A DNA stretch of 64,000 nucleotides from an uncultured Aquimarina sp. (lineage in GTDB: Bacteria > Bacteroidota > Bacteroidia > Flavobacteriales > Flavobacteriaceae): the NCBI GenBank assembly GCA_947499005.1, contig CANMML010000010.1, forward strand, positions 1-64,000. The letters run 5' to 3'. The notes beneath the pieces were generated by a model, which was given only the letters and a program-made list of their open reading frames with translations, searched no databases and was not told the origin of the DNA. Below, in pieces: positions 17,339-27,492 of the stretch. The position numbers and the translations under genes are program-made. Within the stretch, counting starts at the first letter, position 1. Each line of letters begins with the position of its first letter.

Positions 17339-17911
17339 TTATTGTTGTAAGAATTTCTTTACTAATTGATAAGCCTCCTCTTTGGCTATTTCTAATTTAT
17401 CATTAGTAATAATAGCATCAAAAAAAGTCGCCTTAGACATTTCTTCATCGGCCTTTGCTAATCGCATTATTATTTTATCCTCAGACTCTGTACCTCGACC
17501 TCTTAATCGCTTTTCTAATTCCTCTTTATTCGGTGGCTTCACAAAAATCCCCAACGTCTCATTAGGAAATAGCTTCATGATATTTAAACCTCCTATAACA
17601 TCAATATCAAATAAAACTGCTTTTCCTTCATCCCAAATACGCTCCACTTCACTTTTTAGTGTTCCGTAAAAATTATCGATATATACTTCTTCAAATTCTA
17701 AAAACTCATCTTTTTCGATCTTATTTTTAAAATCTTCGACGGATAAAAAGTAATAATCTTTCCCATGAATTTCTTCTCCCCTAGGTGCTCTTGAGGTAGC
17801 CGAAATAGAAAACGAAAGAGGTAAATCGGTATTATGCAACAGGTGCTTTACAATAGTAGTTTTACCACTACCTGAAGGTGCCGAAAAAACGAATAATTTT
17901 CTATGATCCAT
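17339..17911 (-). CDS. gmk: Guanylate kinase
   Basis: Phosphorylates GMP to GDP. The 190 residues carry the P-loop SAPSGSGKTTIV (10-21), the GMP-binding SATSRAPRGEEIHGKDYYF (about 38-56), the DIDVIGGLNIM segment, and the lid arginines RLRGRGTESEDKI. The length is that of bacterial Gmk. Its ATG shares a base with the stop of the YicC gene (TAATG), which indicates translational coupling. Confidence 0.97.
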   Translation of the reverse strand: MDHRKLFVFSAPSGSGKTTIVKHLLHNTDLPLSFSISATSRAPRGEEIHGKDYYFLSVEDFKNKIEKDEFLEFEEVYIDNFYGTLKSEVERIWDEGKAVLFDIDVIGGLNIMKLFPNETLGIFVKPPNKEELEKRLRGRGTESEDKIIMRLAKADEEMSKATFFDAIITNDKLEIAKEEAYQLVKKFLQQ

Positions 17912-18768
17912 TACAAAACATTCAATAATTGTTCTTTTATTTTTTCTAACTCATCTTTCATTTGTACTACCAATTGTTGCATTGGTGCAAAGTTAGATTT
18001 GCTTCCTATTGTATTAATCTCTCTACCGATCTCTTGAGCAATAAATCCTAATTTTTTTCCATTAGAATCCGTAGAGTTTAAATTCTCGACAAAGTAATCC
18101 AAATGATTCTTTAACCTTACTTTTTCCTCAGTAATATCTAATTTTTCGATGTAATAAATCAACTCTTGTTCAAATCGATTTTCATCTACTTTTTCTTTTA
18201 AATCGGATATATTTTTTTGAATACGGCTTTTAACCCCTTCCACACGCTCAGGATCCATTGCGATCACTTCGTTTAAAAGTTTAGCAATATTTTCAACTCT
18301 ATAGCGGAAATCTTTTTCTAATACTTTTCCCTCATCTAAACGATGACTATTTAGATCTTCTAATGCTGAAATAAGTAGACTTTCAATCAATTTAAATTCG
18401 TGATCCTCTACCTCTTCCTTTACAGTGCTTAACGTATCGGGAAGTCGCATAGCTATGTTTAACAATTCTCCTTCACTAGCCGTCCCTAATTGTCTTAATT
18501 GATTCATATAATCCTCAACAACACTATTGTTTATAACAGAAGAAGAAGTACTTCCTATTACATCGACATATAAACCAAAATCCACTTTTCCACGTACTAG
18601 AGATTTTGCGATTAAATTACGAAGTATAATTTCTTTCTCTCTATACTGATTGGGCATTCGGGCATTGAGATCAAGGTTTTTACTATTCAATGATTTTAAT
18701 TCTATTGAGATTTTCTTGTCCTCTAACTGCTTCATGGCTTTACCAAAGCCCGTCATAGATTGAATCAT
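17911..18768 (-). CDS. YicC/YloC-family endoribonuclease
   Basis: A member of the YicC family, now regarded as metal-dependent endoribonucleases involved in RNA turnover. The open frame extends to 18822, but family members start with MIQSMTGFG, so I choose the ATG at 18768, giving 285 residues. The N-terminal domain contains MTGFGKAM and IELKSLNSKNLDLNARMP; the C-terminal DUF1732 part has KKLGFIAQEIGREINTIGSK and the closing MKDELEKIKEQLLNV. It is first of the leftward gmk-nadD group, as in many bacteria. Confidence 0.92.
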   Translation of the reverse strand: MIQSMTGFGKAMKQLEDKKISIELKSLNSKNLDLNARMPNQYREKEIILRNLIAKSLVRGKVDFGLYVDVIGSTSSSVINNSVVEDYMNQLRQLGTASEGELLNIAMRLPDTLSTVKEEVEDHEFKLIESLLISALEDLNSHRLDEGKVLEKDFRYRVENIAKLLNEVIAMDPERVEGVKSRIQKNISDLKEKVDENRFEQELIYYIEKLDITEEKVRLKNHLDYFVENLNSTDSNGKKLGFIAQEIGREINTIGSKSNFAPMQQLVVQMKDELEKIKEQLLNVL

Positions 18769-18872
18769 ATATTCCTTTATAAATTTAATGGCAAATATAC
18801 TGAAAAGACAATGAGCGTTCAACCATTGTAATTCCTCACTTTTTCATTAACTTTCGTTAAAAACAGATTACT

Positions 18873-19379
18873 ATGTTTCTGAATAAAATTAAAGTCCGTT
18901 GGAACGATCTTGATGCTAATGGACACTTAGCCAATGCTAGTTATGTCGCATTAATGAGTGCTACTCGTGTGGAATATGCAGAATCTCTTGGATTCACTTT
19001 TGTTGACTTCAAAAAAATGATGATTGGTCCAGTAGCGCTACGTGAAGAAATCCACTATTTCAAAGAAGTTTTTTTAGGAGATCCTATTTATGTAAGTCAA
19101 GAATTATTAGGTGCTTCTAAAAATCATGTTTTTTATAAAATTCGTCATAATTTTTATGATGCCAAGGGTAAGAATTTTGCTCGAGGAGAAATGCTCGGAG
19201 CTTGGATTGACCTTAAAACAAGAAAACTCACAGAATTGCCAGAAGAGATTGCTTCAAAATTCTTTAAAGAGAATAAAACTAACGACTTTCACTATTTCAC
19301 AAAAGAAGACACACGTATAGAAGGCGTTAAACCAGTGAATATTGATTTGGTAAGTAAGCTAGATTGGTTTGGAAATTAA
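18873..19379 (+). CDS. Acyl-CoA thioesterase, hot-dog fold
   Basis: A 168-residue single hot-dog domain protein of the 4HBT type. The N-terminal strand IKVRWNDLDANGHLANASYV (6-25) carries the catalytic-type Asp in the RWNDLDxxGHxxN motif. EEIHYFKEVFLGDPIYVSQE and ARGEMLGAWIDLKTRKL form the later strands. Such enzymes hydrolyse acyl-CoA thioesters; the substrate cannot be deduced. It is transcribed divergently from yicC and converges with the EamA gene. Confidence 0.85.
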   Translation: MFLNKIKVRWNDLDANGHLANASYVALMSATRVEYAESLGFTFVDFKKMMIGPVALREEIHYFKEVFLGDPIYVSQELLGASKNHVFYKIRHNFYDAKGKNFARGEMLGAWIDLKTRKLTELPEEIASKFFKENKTNDFHYFTKEDTRIEGVKPVNIDLVSKLDWFGN

Positions 19380-19402
19380 TCTCTGAATATTCTTATTCTA
19401 TT

Positions 19403-20305
19403 TTACAATCTATTTGGTATCACTTTTGGTTTTTTACTCACTAAGTATACCCCAGAAAATATTAGTATTGCAGCAATCACTTTTATGTAATCTATATTAT
19501 CGGTTCCTCCTAGAACAGCTATCAAAGTAGTCAGTAAAGGTTGAAAATAGATAAATACAGCAACTGTTGTAGGTTTCAATATCTTTATTGCGAAAATATT
19601 TAACAAATAAGTTCCGAAAGTTACAAATACCACAACGTAAGCAATACTAAGGTATGCTGACAACGGTATTTGAGAAAAATCCATTGCTGTGACTTGCGAT
19701 AAACCAAAAGGAAGCACTATTAAAATCCCTATACTGTACATCCATTTTATAAATGTAAAAGGGTGGTAATGTTTTGTCATTTCTTTGGCTACAATTAGGT
19801 AGCAGGAAAAGAAAAAAGCATTGAGAAACATAAAAAAATTACCAACTAGAGGATTAGGTGCCGTAGACAAATTCCCTTTACCATACAGAATCATTAACAA
19901 TGTTCCTGCTAAACCAACAACTAAACCTAAAATCTTAAAAACAGATAGTTTTTCTTTAAAAAATAATGCCGCTAGTATTAAAGTAACCATAGGTGAAGTC
20001 ACCATCATTACTGCTGCATTTATTGGTGTTGTTAGATTCAATCCATAAAAAAATGAAAGCATGTTTAACGACATCCCAAACAAAGCCCCTAAGAACACGT
20101 ACTTATAGTGCTCTTTTTTAATTTTTTCTTTCGGACCTAAAAAACTAATTGCCCAAAATAAAATACAAGCTCCTACAACACGAAAAACAATAAATCCAAA
20201 AGGTTGAACGTAATGCGGCATAACATTTTTTGCTATGCTAAAATTTGCTGCATAAAAAAGAGCCACAAAAGTGGCTGCAATAAAAGCTAACGTCCTTTTA
20301 CTCAT
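19403..20305 (-). CDS. EamA/DMT-family transporter
   Basis: A 300-residue inner-membrane protein with ten hydrophobic segments arranged as two EamA repeats (about 1-135 and 145-290). It ends in the basic tail LVSKKPKVIPNRL. PINAAVMMVTSPMVTLILAALFFKE is the typical end of the first repeat, and PTTVAVFIYFQPLLTTLIAV that of the second. Family members export small metabolites or amino acids; the substrate is unknown. The ATG overlaps the stop of the ArsC-like gene by one base (TAATG), so the two are cotranscribed. Confidence 0.9.
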   Translation of the reverse strand: MSKRTLAFIAATFVALFYAANFSIAKNVMPHYVQPFGFIVFRVVGACILFWAISFLGPKEKIKKEHYKYVFLGALFGMSLNMLSFFYGLNLTTPINAAVMMVTSPMVTLILAALFFKEKLSVFKILGLVVGLAGTLLMILYGKGNLSTAPNPLVGNFFMFLNAFFFSCYLIVAKEMTKHYHPFTFIKWMYSIGILIVLPFGLSQVTAMDFSQIPLSAYLSIAYVVVFVTFGTYLLNIFAIKILKPTTVAVFIYFQPLLTTLIAVLGGTDNIDYIKVIAAILIFSGVYLVSKKPKVIPNRL

Positions 20306-20667
20306 TATAAAGTTGCTATTAACACTTTTGCTTCTTCAATGGTTTTCTTTGCATTCCCAATAAAAAATATTTCTCCTATTTGTATTACTGGCCGCTTAAG
20401 AAATGAATAATGCTCTAATAATAATACTTTATAATCATCTTCGGTTAATGCCTGCTCTTTAAGATTTCGTTCTCTATAAAGTACAGATCGACGATTGAAA
20501 AGCCCTTCATAACTCCCGCTTGTTTTTACTAAATCATCTAAAACGGATTCACTGACAGGTTGTTCTTTAACATTTTGTAATTCGAAACCCTTATCTACAA
20601 GTTCCAGTTCTTTGATGATCCTTTTACAAGTAGAGCAAGTACTTAAATGATATACTTTTTTAATCAT
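20305..20667 (-). CDS. ArsC/Spx-family thioredoxin-fold protein
   Basis: A 120-residue protein beginning MIKKVYHLSTCSTCKRIIKEL. The CSTC motif at the tip of the first strand gives a CxxC redox pair, as in Spx and YffB-like members rather than a single-Cys arsenate reductase. The later VKEQPVSESVLDDLVKTSG and LKRPVIQIGEIFFIGNAKK match the ArsC-family fold. The frame is open to 20718, but the extra 17 residues are unlike the family and I start at 20667. Whether it reduces arsenate or is regulatory cannot be told. Confidence 0.85.
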   Translation of the reverse strand: MIKKVYHLSTCSTCKRIIKELELVDKGFELQNVKEQPVSESVLDDLVKTSGSYEGLFNRRSVLYRERNLKEQALTEDDYKVLLLEHYSFLKRPVIQIGEIFFIGNAKKTIEEAKVLIATL

Positions 20668-20809
20668 ATTACTTAATTTATTTGAAATGAATAACTTATT
20701 AACGTTATACCATAACATAAATTCTATCGTTTTTTTAAGGAGTATTTCCTTTATTTACACAATAAAAATCTATTTTGTGCAAAGGAAAGCTAAATAGCTT
20801 TTAAAAGCA

Positions 20810-20817
20810 TATTTTTG
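20810..20817 (+). promoter_or_regulatory. Bacteroidota -7 promoter element upstream of dinB
   Basis: TATTTTTG matches the TAnnTTTG consensus exactly and ends 21 bases before the DinB start. A -33 TTTG at the right distance is not evident, so this rests on one element. Confidence 0.4.
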
Positions 20818-20838
20818 AAGTGAAAATTATTGTGATTT

Positions 20839-21303
20839 ATGGATCAATTACAACGTGCCCTTGATGTTACTAGAACTAGTAGAAACTTGCACTTAAAAGT
20901 TTTAAATTCTCTTACACTCGAACAACTAAACAAAGTTCCTGATGGTTTTAAGAATAGCCTTTTCTGGAATTTTGCTCATATTGTGGTTACTCAACAACTA
21001 TTGGTGTACAAGTTAAGTGGATCAGATACAATAGTTTCTGAAGAATGGATTGAACTATATAAAAAGGGAAGTGTTTTTACAAAAGAAGCTTCTAATGAAG
21101 ATCTTTTACTTTTAAAAGAACTTCTAGTGAAGACTATCGACAAAACAGAAAACGATTTACAGAATAACAGTCTAAAACCAATTACTCCTTACATGACAAG
21201 TACAGGTTATGAACTAAAAACACTGGAAGATGTGTTTCAATTTCTTAACTTTCATGAGGGAATTCACTTTGGATATATTTTAGCCATGAAAAAAGCTATC
21301 TAA
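20839..21303 (+). CDS. DinB-like four-helix protein
   Basis: A 154-residue protein of the DinB/YfiT superfamily. The helix with NSLFWNFAHIVVTQQLL (about 39-55) carries the first metal-ligand histidine and FLNFHEGIHFGYILAMKKAI (about 135-154) carries the HxxxH pair near the C-terminus, as in DinB metal sites. The family includes thiol transferases and DNA-damage-inducible proteins; no specific activity is known here. It precedes porZ by 18 bases and may share its transcript. Confidence 0.85.
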   Translation: MDQLQRALDVTRTSRNLHLKVLNSLTLEQLNKVPDGFKNSLFWNFAHIVVTQQLLVYKLSGSDTIVSEEWIELYKKGSVFTKEASNEDLLLLKELLVKTIDKTENDLQNNSLKPITPYMTSTGYELKTLEDVFQFLNFHEGIHFGYILAMKKAI

Positions 21304-21321
21304 ATCTCTATTTGAAATTTT

Positions 21322-23634
21322 ATGAAAAAAAAGGTATTAATATTAGTCTTATTTCTTTCTTTTAAGAGTCTGGTAGCTCAAACTACAACGCAATGGGTGT
21401 CACATTTTTCCTACAATACAATTGTAGATTTAAAAAATGTTGACAACAAATTATATGTAGCAACGACTAATTCTATTTTCATCAATGATTTAACTACCAA
21501 TGAAAACAGAATATTTACAACTGTTGATGGATTAAGTGGAAATGAAATATCTACAATTTTTGTTGCTTCGGATGAGCAATTAATCTTCATAGGTTATGAA
21601 AATGGATTGTTAGAAACGATAAACCTAACCTCTGGAGAGGTTAATACTTTTGCTGACATTACTATTCAAGATAACCTACCTCAAGATTCTTTAGGAATCA
21701 ATAATTTCAGCAGAAATGATGATATCATTTATATTTCTACAGAATTTGGAATCGTTGAATTCTCTTTAAGTAATAATACTTTTGATGGTACTTTCAGTTT
21801 TCGAGACTCAATCGGAAACTTTATTAGCATAAACGATGTAACTGTTTTAAACAATTCAATTTTTGCTGCTTTAGACAATAATGAAATTAAACAGGCTAGC
21901 CTTAGTAGTAACCTAGATATTAGTACTAGTTGGTCTACAATACAAAATGTAGATATTTCAGGTTTCTTCAAATTTGATAACTCTGTTTATGGAATTTCAA
22001 ATAATCAAATATTAGAATTTGATTCTGCCTTAATAGCTAATCCATTTATTAACAACAGTTCTTTCTCTGGGAGTATTAAATCTTTTGTAAAAACTTCTGA
22101 AGATTTAACATTGATTACCAATTCACAAATTGTTCAGTTAAACCAAAGTTTAAATACTTTACAGAATATTAGTTTACCAACAGAAATAGTTAGTAATGTT
22201 AATTTTTCCTCTATCAACGGCAATACTACTTATATGACTATTGATGATCTTGGGTTAAATCAAATCATTGATTCTAATTTTGACGAGATCACACAAATAG
22301 GCCCTAGTGGACCAGCAAATAATGATATTTTCAAAATAAATGCTTTCGAAGGTGATGTTTGGGGTGTGTATGGTAGGTATAGTGAAATATTTGTACCACA
22401 AACAAGAAATATTGGACCTAGTGCTTTTAGAAATGGAATTTGGGAAAATTATGAAAGTTTGGGAAATTTGACTGATATAATCATCAACCCCAACAATAAA
22501 AATGAAGTTTTTGTTTGCGCTTATAGAAATCGCAATGGTTTGTATAAATTTATGAATGGTGAACTTACCACAGCTTTTAACGAAATTAATTCTAACCTAC
22601 AATTAAGAGAAGGGAGTACCGTTGTATCATCAATCTCTGGAACTTATGATAATTCAGGTGACTTATGGGTAATAAATAATGAAACCTTTAATACCATAAA
22701 GAAATTTTCAGAAGACCCAAATGATATAGACGGATTTCATGTTAATGCTTCTTCTGTTTTTACTCCTAGAGATAGCTTCTTTGTAGACTTCCTCAATAGT
22801 GAAGAGATTGTAGTTGATGAAAATCAAAATTTTTATATAGGAAGTCGTAGAGATGGAATCATCGGATATCAAGAGTCTACAAATACCCTTAAAAAATTCG
22901 ATGTAACTGATAATGGAGAATCTTTTCGTGCTGCAATTACAGCTCTAAATATAGATTTAACAAACACATTATGGGTTGGAACTAGGTTGGGATTACGCAT
23001 AATTCCTAATGCTGAAGGAATTTTTACTGATGAAGTAAGAAATGCAGAAAACATAGTAATAACTGATGACAATGGAATTCCACAAGAACTATTATTTCAA
23101 ATAAGGGTTACTGATATCGAAGTAGACGCTGAAAACAACAAATGGATTGGTACAAATGGATCTGGTGTCTTTTTTATTAGTCCTGATGGTCAACAAATTT
23201 TCAATGTTTTTACTAGAACTAACTCTCCTTTACCTTCGGATAATATTAATGATATAGTAATAGATCCTGATGATGGCTCCGTTTATATAGCTACAGATAA
23301 AGGTTTGATGCAATTTAAAAGTACTGTTGTAGAAGCTGAACAAAATTTCGATAACTTTAAAATATTCCCAAATCCTGTGCGCCCAGAATATGGTGACGTT
23401 AATGTACAAATACAAGGGCTTACAGCTGGAGCAGTTGTAAAAATCACTGACATTGAAGGGAATTTGGTTTATGAAATTGAAAACCCCGTAATTAATGGTA
23501 GAGGTAGTGGTGCTGTAACTTGGGATACTAGAACTTTCTCTGGAAGGAAAGTATCATCTGGTGTGTACTTGGCTTTGATTACAGGAAAAGATGGCGAACA
23601 AACAAAAGTCGGAAAACTCCTTATCATTAGATAG
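21322..23634 (+). CDS. porZ: PorZ-type T9SS surface protein (two-propeller)
   Basis: PorZ is a surface component of the type IX secretion attachment complex that presents anionic lipopolysaccharide to the sortase. The 770 residues start with a signal peptide (1-20), then two beta-propellers built of repeats such as YVATTNSIFINDL, YISTEFGIVEFSL, LWVGTRLGLRII and KWIGTNGSGVFFI. The C-terminal ~90 residues, from NFKIFPNPV to GVYLALITGKDGEQTKVGKLLII, form a T9SS type A sorting-domain-like end. The length matches PorZ, and recO follows two bases later, the conserved flavobacterial arrangement. Confidence 0.88.
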   Translation: MKKKVLILVLFLSFKSLVAQTTTQWVSHFSYNTIVDLKNVDNKLYVATTNSIFINDLTTNENRIFTTVDGLSGNEISTIFVASDEQLIFIGYENGLLETINLTSGEVNTFADITIQDNLPQDSLGINNFSRNDDIIYISTEFGIVEFSLSNNTFDGTFSFRDSIGNFISINDVTVLNNSIFAALDNNEIKQASLSSNLDISTSWSTIQNVDISGFFKFDNSVYGISNNQILEFDSALIANPFINNSSFSGSIKSFVKTSEDLTLITNSQIVQLNQSLNTLQNISLPTEIVSNVNFSSINGNTTYMTIDDLGLNQIIDSNFDEITQIGPSGPANNDIFKINAFEGDVWGVYGRYSEIFVPQTRNIGPSAFRNGIWENYESLGNLTDIIINPNNKNEVFVCAYRNRNGLYKFMNGELTTAFNEINSNLQLREGSTVVSSISGTYDNSGDLWVINNETFNTIKKFSEDPNDIDGFHVNASSVFTPRDSFFVDFLNSEEIVVDENQNFYIGSRRDGIIGYQESTNTLKKFDVTDNGESFRAAITALNIDLTNTLWVGTRLGLRIIPNAEGIFTDEVRNAENIVITDDNGIPQELLFQIRVTDIEVDAENNKWIGTNGSGVFFISPDGQQIFNVFTRTNSPLPSDNINDIVIDPDDGSVYIATDKGLMQFKSTVVEAEQNFDNFKIFPNPVRPEYGDVNVQIQGLTAGAVVKITDIEGNLVYEIENPVINGRGSGAVTWDTRTFSGRKVSSGVYLALITGKDGEQTKVGKLLIIR

Positions 23635-23636
23635 CA

Positions 23637-24359
23637 ATGCTTTATAAATCAAGAGCTATTGTTCTAAAAAGCATACGATATAATGAAGCAGATCTTATTA
23701 CTAAACTTTTCACTATAGAACATGGAGTTTTGTCTTTTCATCTTAAAGGCATTCTAAAAAGTAAAAAAAGTACTTTAAAATCTGCTTTATTTCTACCCTT
23801 CAATATTTTAACTATTGATTATAATTACAAAGAATCCAAATCACTTCAATATTTAAAGGAAGTAAAACAAGATAGTGTTTTGACCTCTATTCATTTTCAA
23901 ATTTCTAAAAATGCTGTTGTGACTTTTTTAGTTGAAATTTTAAATGATATACTTTCTGAAAAGGAAATTGACAAAAACCTTTTTTTGTTCCTAGAAAAGA
24001 GCATTCGCTATTTGGATTCTGAAGAAAAAATTAACTTTTTCATGCATAAGTTTCTTATTTCTCTTACTTCATATTTAGGATGCCCTCCTAATCTCGAAAA
24101 TATTGATTATACCAATTTTAACTTACAAGAAGGTCGTTTTTCATTAATAGCAACGGATCATGAAAATCACATTACAACTCCTGAAATAGTAATTTTTAAG
24201 CAATTATTAGGCACGAATTTTGATAACTATAAAACAATAAGTGCTTCAAAATCGATCCGTCAGCGCTTATTATATCAACTAATAAAGTATTACCATTTAC
24301 ATGTCAATGGTTTTAAAAAACCAAAATCGCTAGACATTCTTGAAACTGTTTTTTCTTAA
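23637..24359 (+). CDS. recO: DNA repair protein RecO
   Basis: RecO loads RecA with RecF and RecR during gap repair. The 240 residues open with the OB-fold start MLYKSRAIVLKSIRYNEADLITKLFT, and the helical second half holds LISLTSYLGCPPNLENIDYTNF followed by FSLI. The zinc cysteines of some RecO proteins are absent (one Cys only), as is usual in Bacteroidota. It starts two bases after porZ and ends on the ATG of the TonB receptor. Confidence 0.92.
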   Translation: MLYKSRAIVLKSIRYNEADLITKLFTIEHGVLSFHLKGILKSKKSTLKSALFLPFNILTIDYNYKESKSLQYLKEVKQDSVLTSIHFQISKNAVVTFLVEILNDILSEKEIDKNLFLFLEKSIRYLDSEEKINFFMHKFLISLTSYLGCPPNLENIDYTNFNLQEGRFSLIATDHENHITTPEIVIFKQLLGTNFDNYKTISASKSIRQRLLYQLIKYYHLHVNGFKKPKSLDILETVFS

Positions 24360-26749
24360 TGAGACTTTTTTTACTTTTTATTGTTACCATACAATGCTGT
24401 CTTGGGCAACGCATAGAGTTTGCTGATGCCATGACTGGTCTTGCCATTGAAGATGTAAGAATAGTTCTTCTAAAATCGAATACAACACTTAATAGTGAGA
24501 ATGGAATTGTTGCCATATCTAATTACCCTAATGAAAAAACATTTAAGGCAATTGCAGATGGCTATACAGAATTAGTATTTACCCGAAAATTACTTCGACA
24601 AACGTCTAATACAATCTTCCTTCAACCCAAAACGAATTCCCTAGATGAAGTTATTGTTTCTCATTCTAAATGGAAAGAAAGACGTATTAACATCCCCAAA
24701 AAAACTACGATACAAAATGCGGCTACTATATTTTCTAAACAACCACAAACTGCAGCAGACTTAGTAGGAAAGGGTAATGAAATATTTATACAAAAAAGCC
24801 AATTAGGAGGAGGAAGCCCTATCATTAGAGGGTTTTCTACGAATCGTATTTTACTTACTGTAGATGGGGTTAGAATGAATAATGCCATCTTTAGAAGTGG
24901 AAACGTCCAAAATATTATATCTGTTGATCCTTTTATTATAAATCAAGCAGAGGTGATCCATGGATCAGGAAGCGTGGTCTACGGTAGCGATGCCATTGGA
25001 GGTGTCATAAACTTTAATACTCTAGAACCTGAATTAAATAAAAATAGTAGCCCAGGTACATTTGTTCAACGATTTTCTTCAGCTAATCAAGAAAGCACAT
25101 CTCATATTCGCTATGCGCTACAGAAAAATAAATGGAAAAACATTACTGGCTTTTCATATTCTAGATTTGGGGATTTAATTCAAGGAAATCATGGACCTAA
25201 CGACTTTCTAACAACCTCTTTTGTTAAACGAATTGAAGGAGAAGATCGAATCATTGAAAACAATAACACCAGAAAACAATTAAACACTGGATATCGACAG
25301 TTTAATCTTTTTAACAAACTATCATTCGACGCTAATAAAAAACACCAACTAAAATTATCAACTATATATTCAGAAACAAGTGATTACGATAGGTATGATA
25401 GACTTCAAGAGGTAGATGAAAATGGGCTTGTGAAATTTTCGGAATGGTTTTATGGCCCTCAAAAATGGCTCTTTATTAATGTAAATAGTAATTATAAGAG
25501 TAATCACAAATTGTTTGATGAATTAAAAACATCTATAGCTTTTCAACTTTTTGAAGAAAGTAGAAATCAGCGCAAATTTGATGACCTTTTTAGAATTAAT
25601 AATACTGAAACAGTAAACGCGTATAGTTTCAACCTAGATGCTATAAAAAGACTCAACAAATCTTCTTTATCTTATGGTATTGAACTTATTCATAATAAGG
25701 TAGGAAGTAATAGTAATAGGTCTAATATCGATACAGGACAAACATTTAATGATATTTCTTTAAGATACCCCGATGGCTCTACTTGGAATTCCCTCGCAAT
25801 CTACAGCTCATTAAACCATTCTTTTGATAGTCACAATAAGCTTACTGCAGGACTTAGATATAATTATGTGAATGTAAATGCGGACTTTAAAGACCCTGTT
25901 TTACGCTTTCCTTTTGACAAAGTAAATTTAGATAATGCTTCGATAAATGGTAACCTAGGTTGGGTTAACAAGTTATCTAAAAAATGGAATGCTAGTTTTT
26001 TTCTTAGCACCGCATTTAGAGCCCCTAATGTAGATGATATTGGTAAAATTTTCCAATCTTCTGAACCTGGAACTCTCGTCGTCCCCAATCCTAAATTAAA
26101 GCCCGAAACGGCTTATAATATAGAATCTAATATTGTTTTCCACACTAAGCATCTAAACATTACTATTTCGCCTTATTTCACTTTTTTAGATAATGCTTTA
26201 AGTAGAAACACTTTTTCTTTTAATGGATTTGACACTATTGAATTCCAAGGAGTAGAAAGTGAAATTACAGCCATTCAAAACAGCAATAGTCAACGTATTT
26301 ACGGAATGGATTTTAATGGGCATATTCAATTATCTAAATCTATTACAACAGATTTTAGTTATCATTATATAAAAGGAGAAGAAAAGATTCCTGATGGAAC
26401 AAATGTCCCTGTAAGACATGTTAGCCCTAATTTTGGAAAAATAAGTATTCAATACAGAAAGAATCGCTTTGAAGTAAGCCCATACTTAGAATTTAGTCAA
26501 TCGCTAGATCATGATGAATTAAACCCTAGAGAGCGAAATAAAACTGCTATTTTCCCTTTAAACAAAGAAGGTCTTACCTATTCACCTTCTTGGCATACTT
26601 TTAATATTCAAAGCCAATTTATTATTTCTAAAAAACTAAAAGTTTCTTTAAATCTAGAAAATATTACAAATCAACGTTATCGCACATATTCATCAGGAAT
26701 TAGTGCTCCTGGATTCAATGTAATTACCGCCTTACAACTGAAATTTTAA
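24359..26749 (+). CDS. TonB-dependent outer-membrane receptor
   Basis: A 796-residue outer-membrane receptor for TonB-driven uptake. After a signal peptide (1-16) comes a short carboxypeptidase-regulatory-like beta domain (17-~95). The plug follows, with AADLVGKGNEIFIQKSQLGG, PIIRGFSTNRILLTVDGVRM and GSGSVVYGSDAIGGVINF (about 137-220), and then a 22-strand barrel ending NLENITNQRYRTY and a terminal aromatic FNVITALQLKF. The plug wording is like that of haem and cobalamin receptors, but the ligand cannot be assigned. The ATG overlaps the recO stop, so it is in the porZ-recO transcript. Confidence 0.9.
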   Translation: MRLFLLFIVTIQCCLGQRIEFADAMTGLAIEDVRIVLLKSNTTLNSENGIVAISNYPNEKTFKAIADGYTELVFTRKLLRQTSNTIFLQPKTNSLDEVIVSHSKWKERRINIPKKTTIQNAATIFSKQPQTAADLVGKGNEIFIQKSQLGGGSPIIRGFSTNRILLTVDGVRMNNAIFRSGNVQNIISVDPFIINQAEVIHGSGSVVYGSDAIGGVINFNTLEPELNKNSSPGTFVQRFSSANQESTSHIRYALQKNKWKNITGFSYSRFGDLIQGNHGPNDFLTTSFVKRIEGEDRIIENNNTRKQLNTGYRQFNLFNKLSFDANKKHQLKLSTIYSETSDYDRYDRLQEVDENGLVKFSEWFYGPQKWLFINVNSNYKSNHKLFDELKTSIAFQLFEESRNQRKFDDLFRINNTETVNAYSFNLDAIKRLNKSSLSYGIELIHNKVGSNSNRSNIDTGQTFNDISLRYPDGSTWNSLAIYSSLNHSFDSHNKLTAGLRYNYVNVNADFKDPVLRFPFDKVNLDNASINGNLGWVNKLSKKWNASFFLSTAFRAPNVDDIGKIFQSSEPGTLVVPNPKLKPETAYNIESNIVFHTKHLNITISPYFTFLDNALSRNTFSFNGFDTIEFQGVESEITAIQNSNSQRIYGMDFNGHIQLSKSITTDFSYHYIKGEEKIPDGTNVPVRHVSPNFGKISIQYRKNRFEVSPYLEFSQSLDHDELNPRERNKTAIFPLNKEGLTYSPSWHTFNIQSQFIISKKLKVSLNLENITNQRYRTYSSGISAPGFNVITALQLKF

Positions 26750-27321
26750 AACAATGGAGCCACCTCTAGACTATCTACTTTAATTTCTATTGTCTTTTTT
26801 AAAGACTTTTTCACGTTTTCTGGTAGTATATTTTTTGTGTCCTCTAACTGAAAAAGCAATGAATTATAACTTTCAACTAAAGCGGTACTGTAGGCATGTA
26901 TTTTGGTAGTATCTCTCAATCCTTTTTTCTGCTCAAAAGCTATAGCTTTAGCAAAAGTCTGAATCGCTCCAATTCTACTAGAGACACTTTTACTTGTAAA
27001 TTCTTTTGGAACCGTTTTTAAAAATTCAACACAATTTTCTTGAATAGTAATCATCTCGTCAGAAAAATCTTTAACGCTTATACTATTAAACTTTTGAATC
27101 TGAATATTTAAATCATGAAGACTTGTATTCTCTTCGGAGAATTGCTTTACTTCCTTAGGTAAATCTGTTTTAATTTTTATTCTTGGAGAAATCGTCTTAA
27201 CAATTACCGAATCATTTACTTGAGTTTGATCTTCTACAATCTGCTGTGCTCCTTTTTCTTTAGAACCACATGAACCCAACACTAATAAACTAACTATAAA
27301 GAAATAATTGATATGCTTCAT
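26746..27321 (-). CDS. Putative lipoprotein, function unknown
   Basis: A 191-residue secreted protein with a lipobox LGSC (the Cys near residue 18). The mature part is helical, with DLPKEVKQFSEENTSLHDLNIQIQ and a closing NVKKSLKKTIEIKVDSLEV. No domain is recognised. I take the second of two adjacent ATGs. It converges with the TonB receptor gene and overlaps its end by four bases. Confidence 0.75.
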   Translation of the reverse strand: MKHINYFFIVSLLVLGSCGSKEKGAQQIVEDQTQVNDSVIVKTISPRIKIKTDLPKEVKQFSEENTSLHDLNIQIQKFNSISVKDFSDEMITIQENCVEFLKTVPKEFTSKSVSSRIGAIQTFAKAIAFEQKKGLRDTTKIHAYSTALVESYNSLLFQLEDTKNILPENVKKSLKKTIEIKVDSLEVAPLF

Positions 27322-27492
27322 CATTTACATATAAAAAAAGGAGGTCTAAAAAGTCTTAGCTTTATCATACTAAACGAGATTAAAATCTTCATGCTATATT
27401 AAATAAGCACGTGAGATTATAAACTATATCTAGAATGACGTTAATGACCTTTTAGACGCCCTTGTAAATATATTAAAAAGATAAGTAGAACT

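Noticed and set aside
27330..27460. Imperfect inverted words GGTCTAAAAAGTC and GACCTTTTAGACGCC
   Set aside because: They are about 90 bases apart with mismatches in an AT-rich gap; not enough to call an element.
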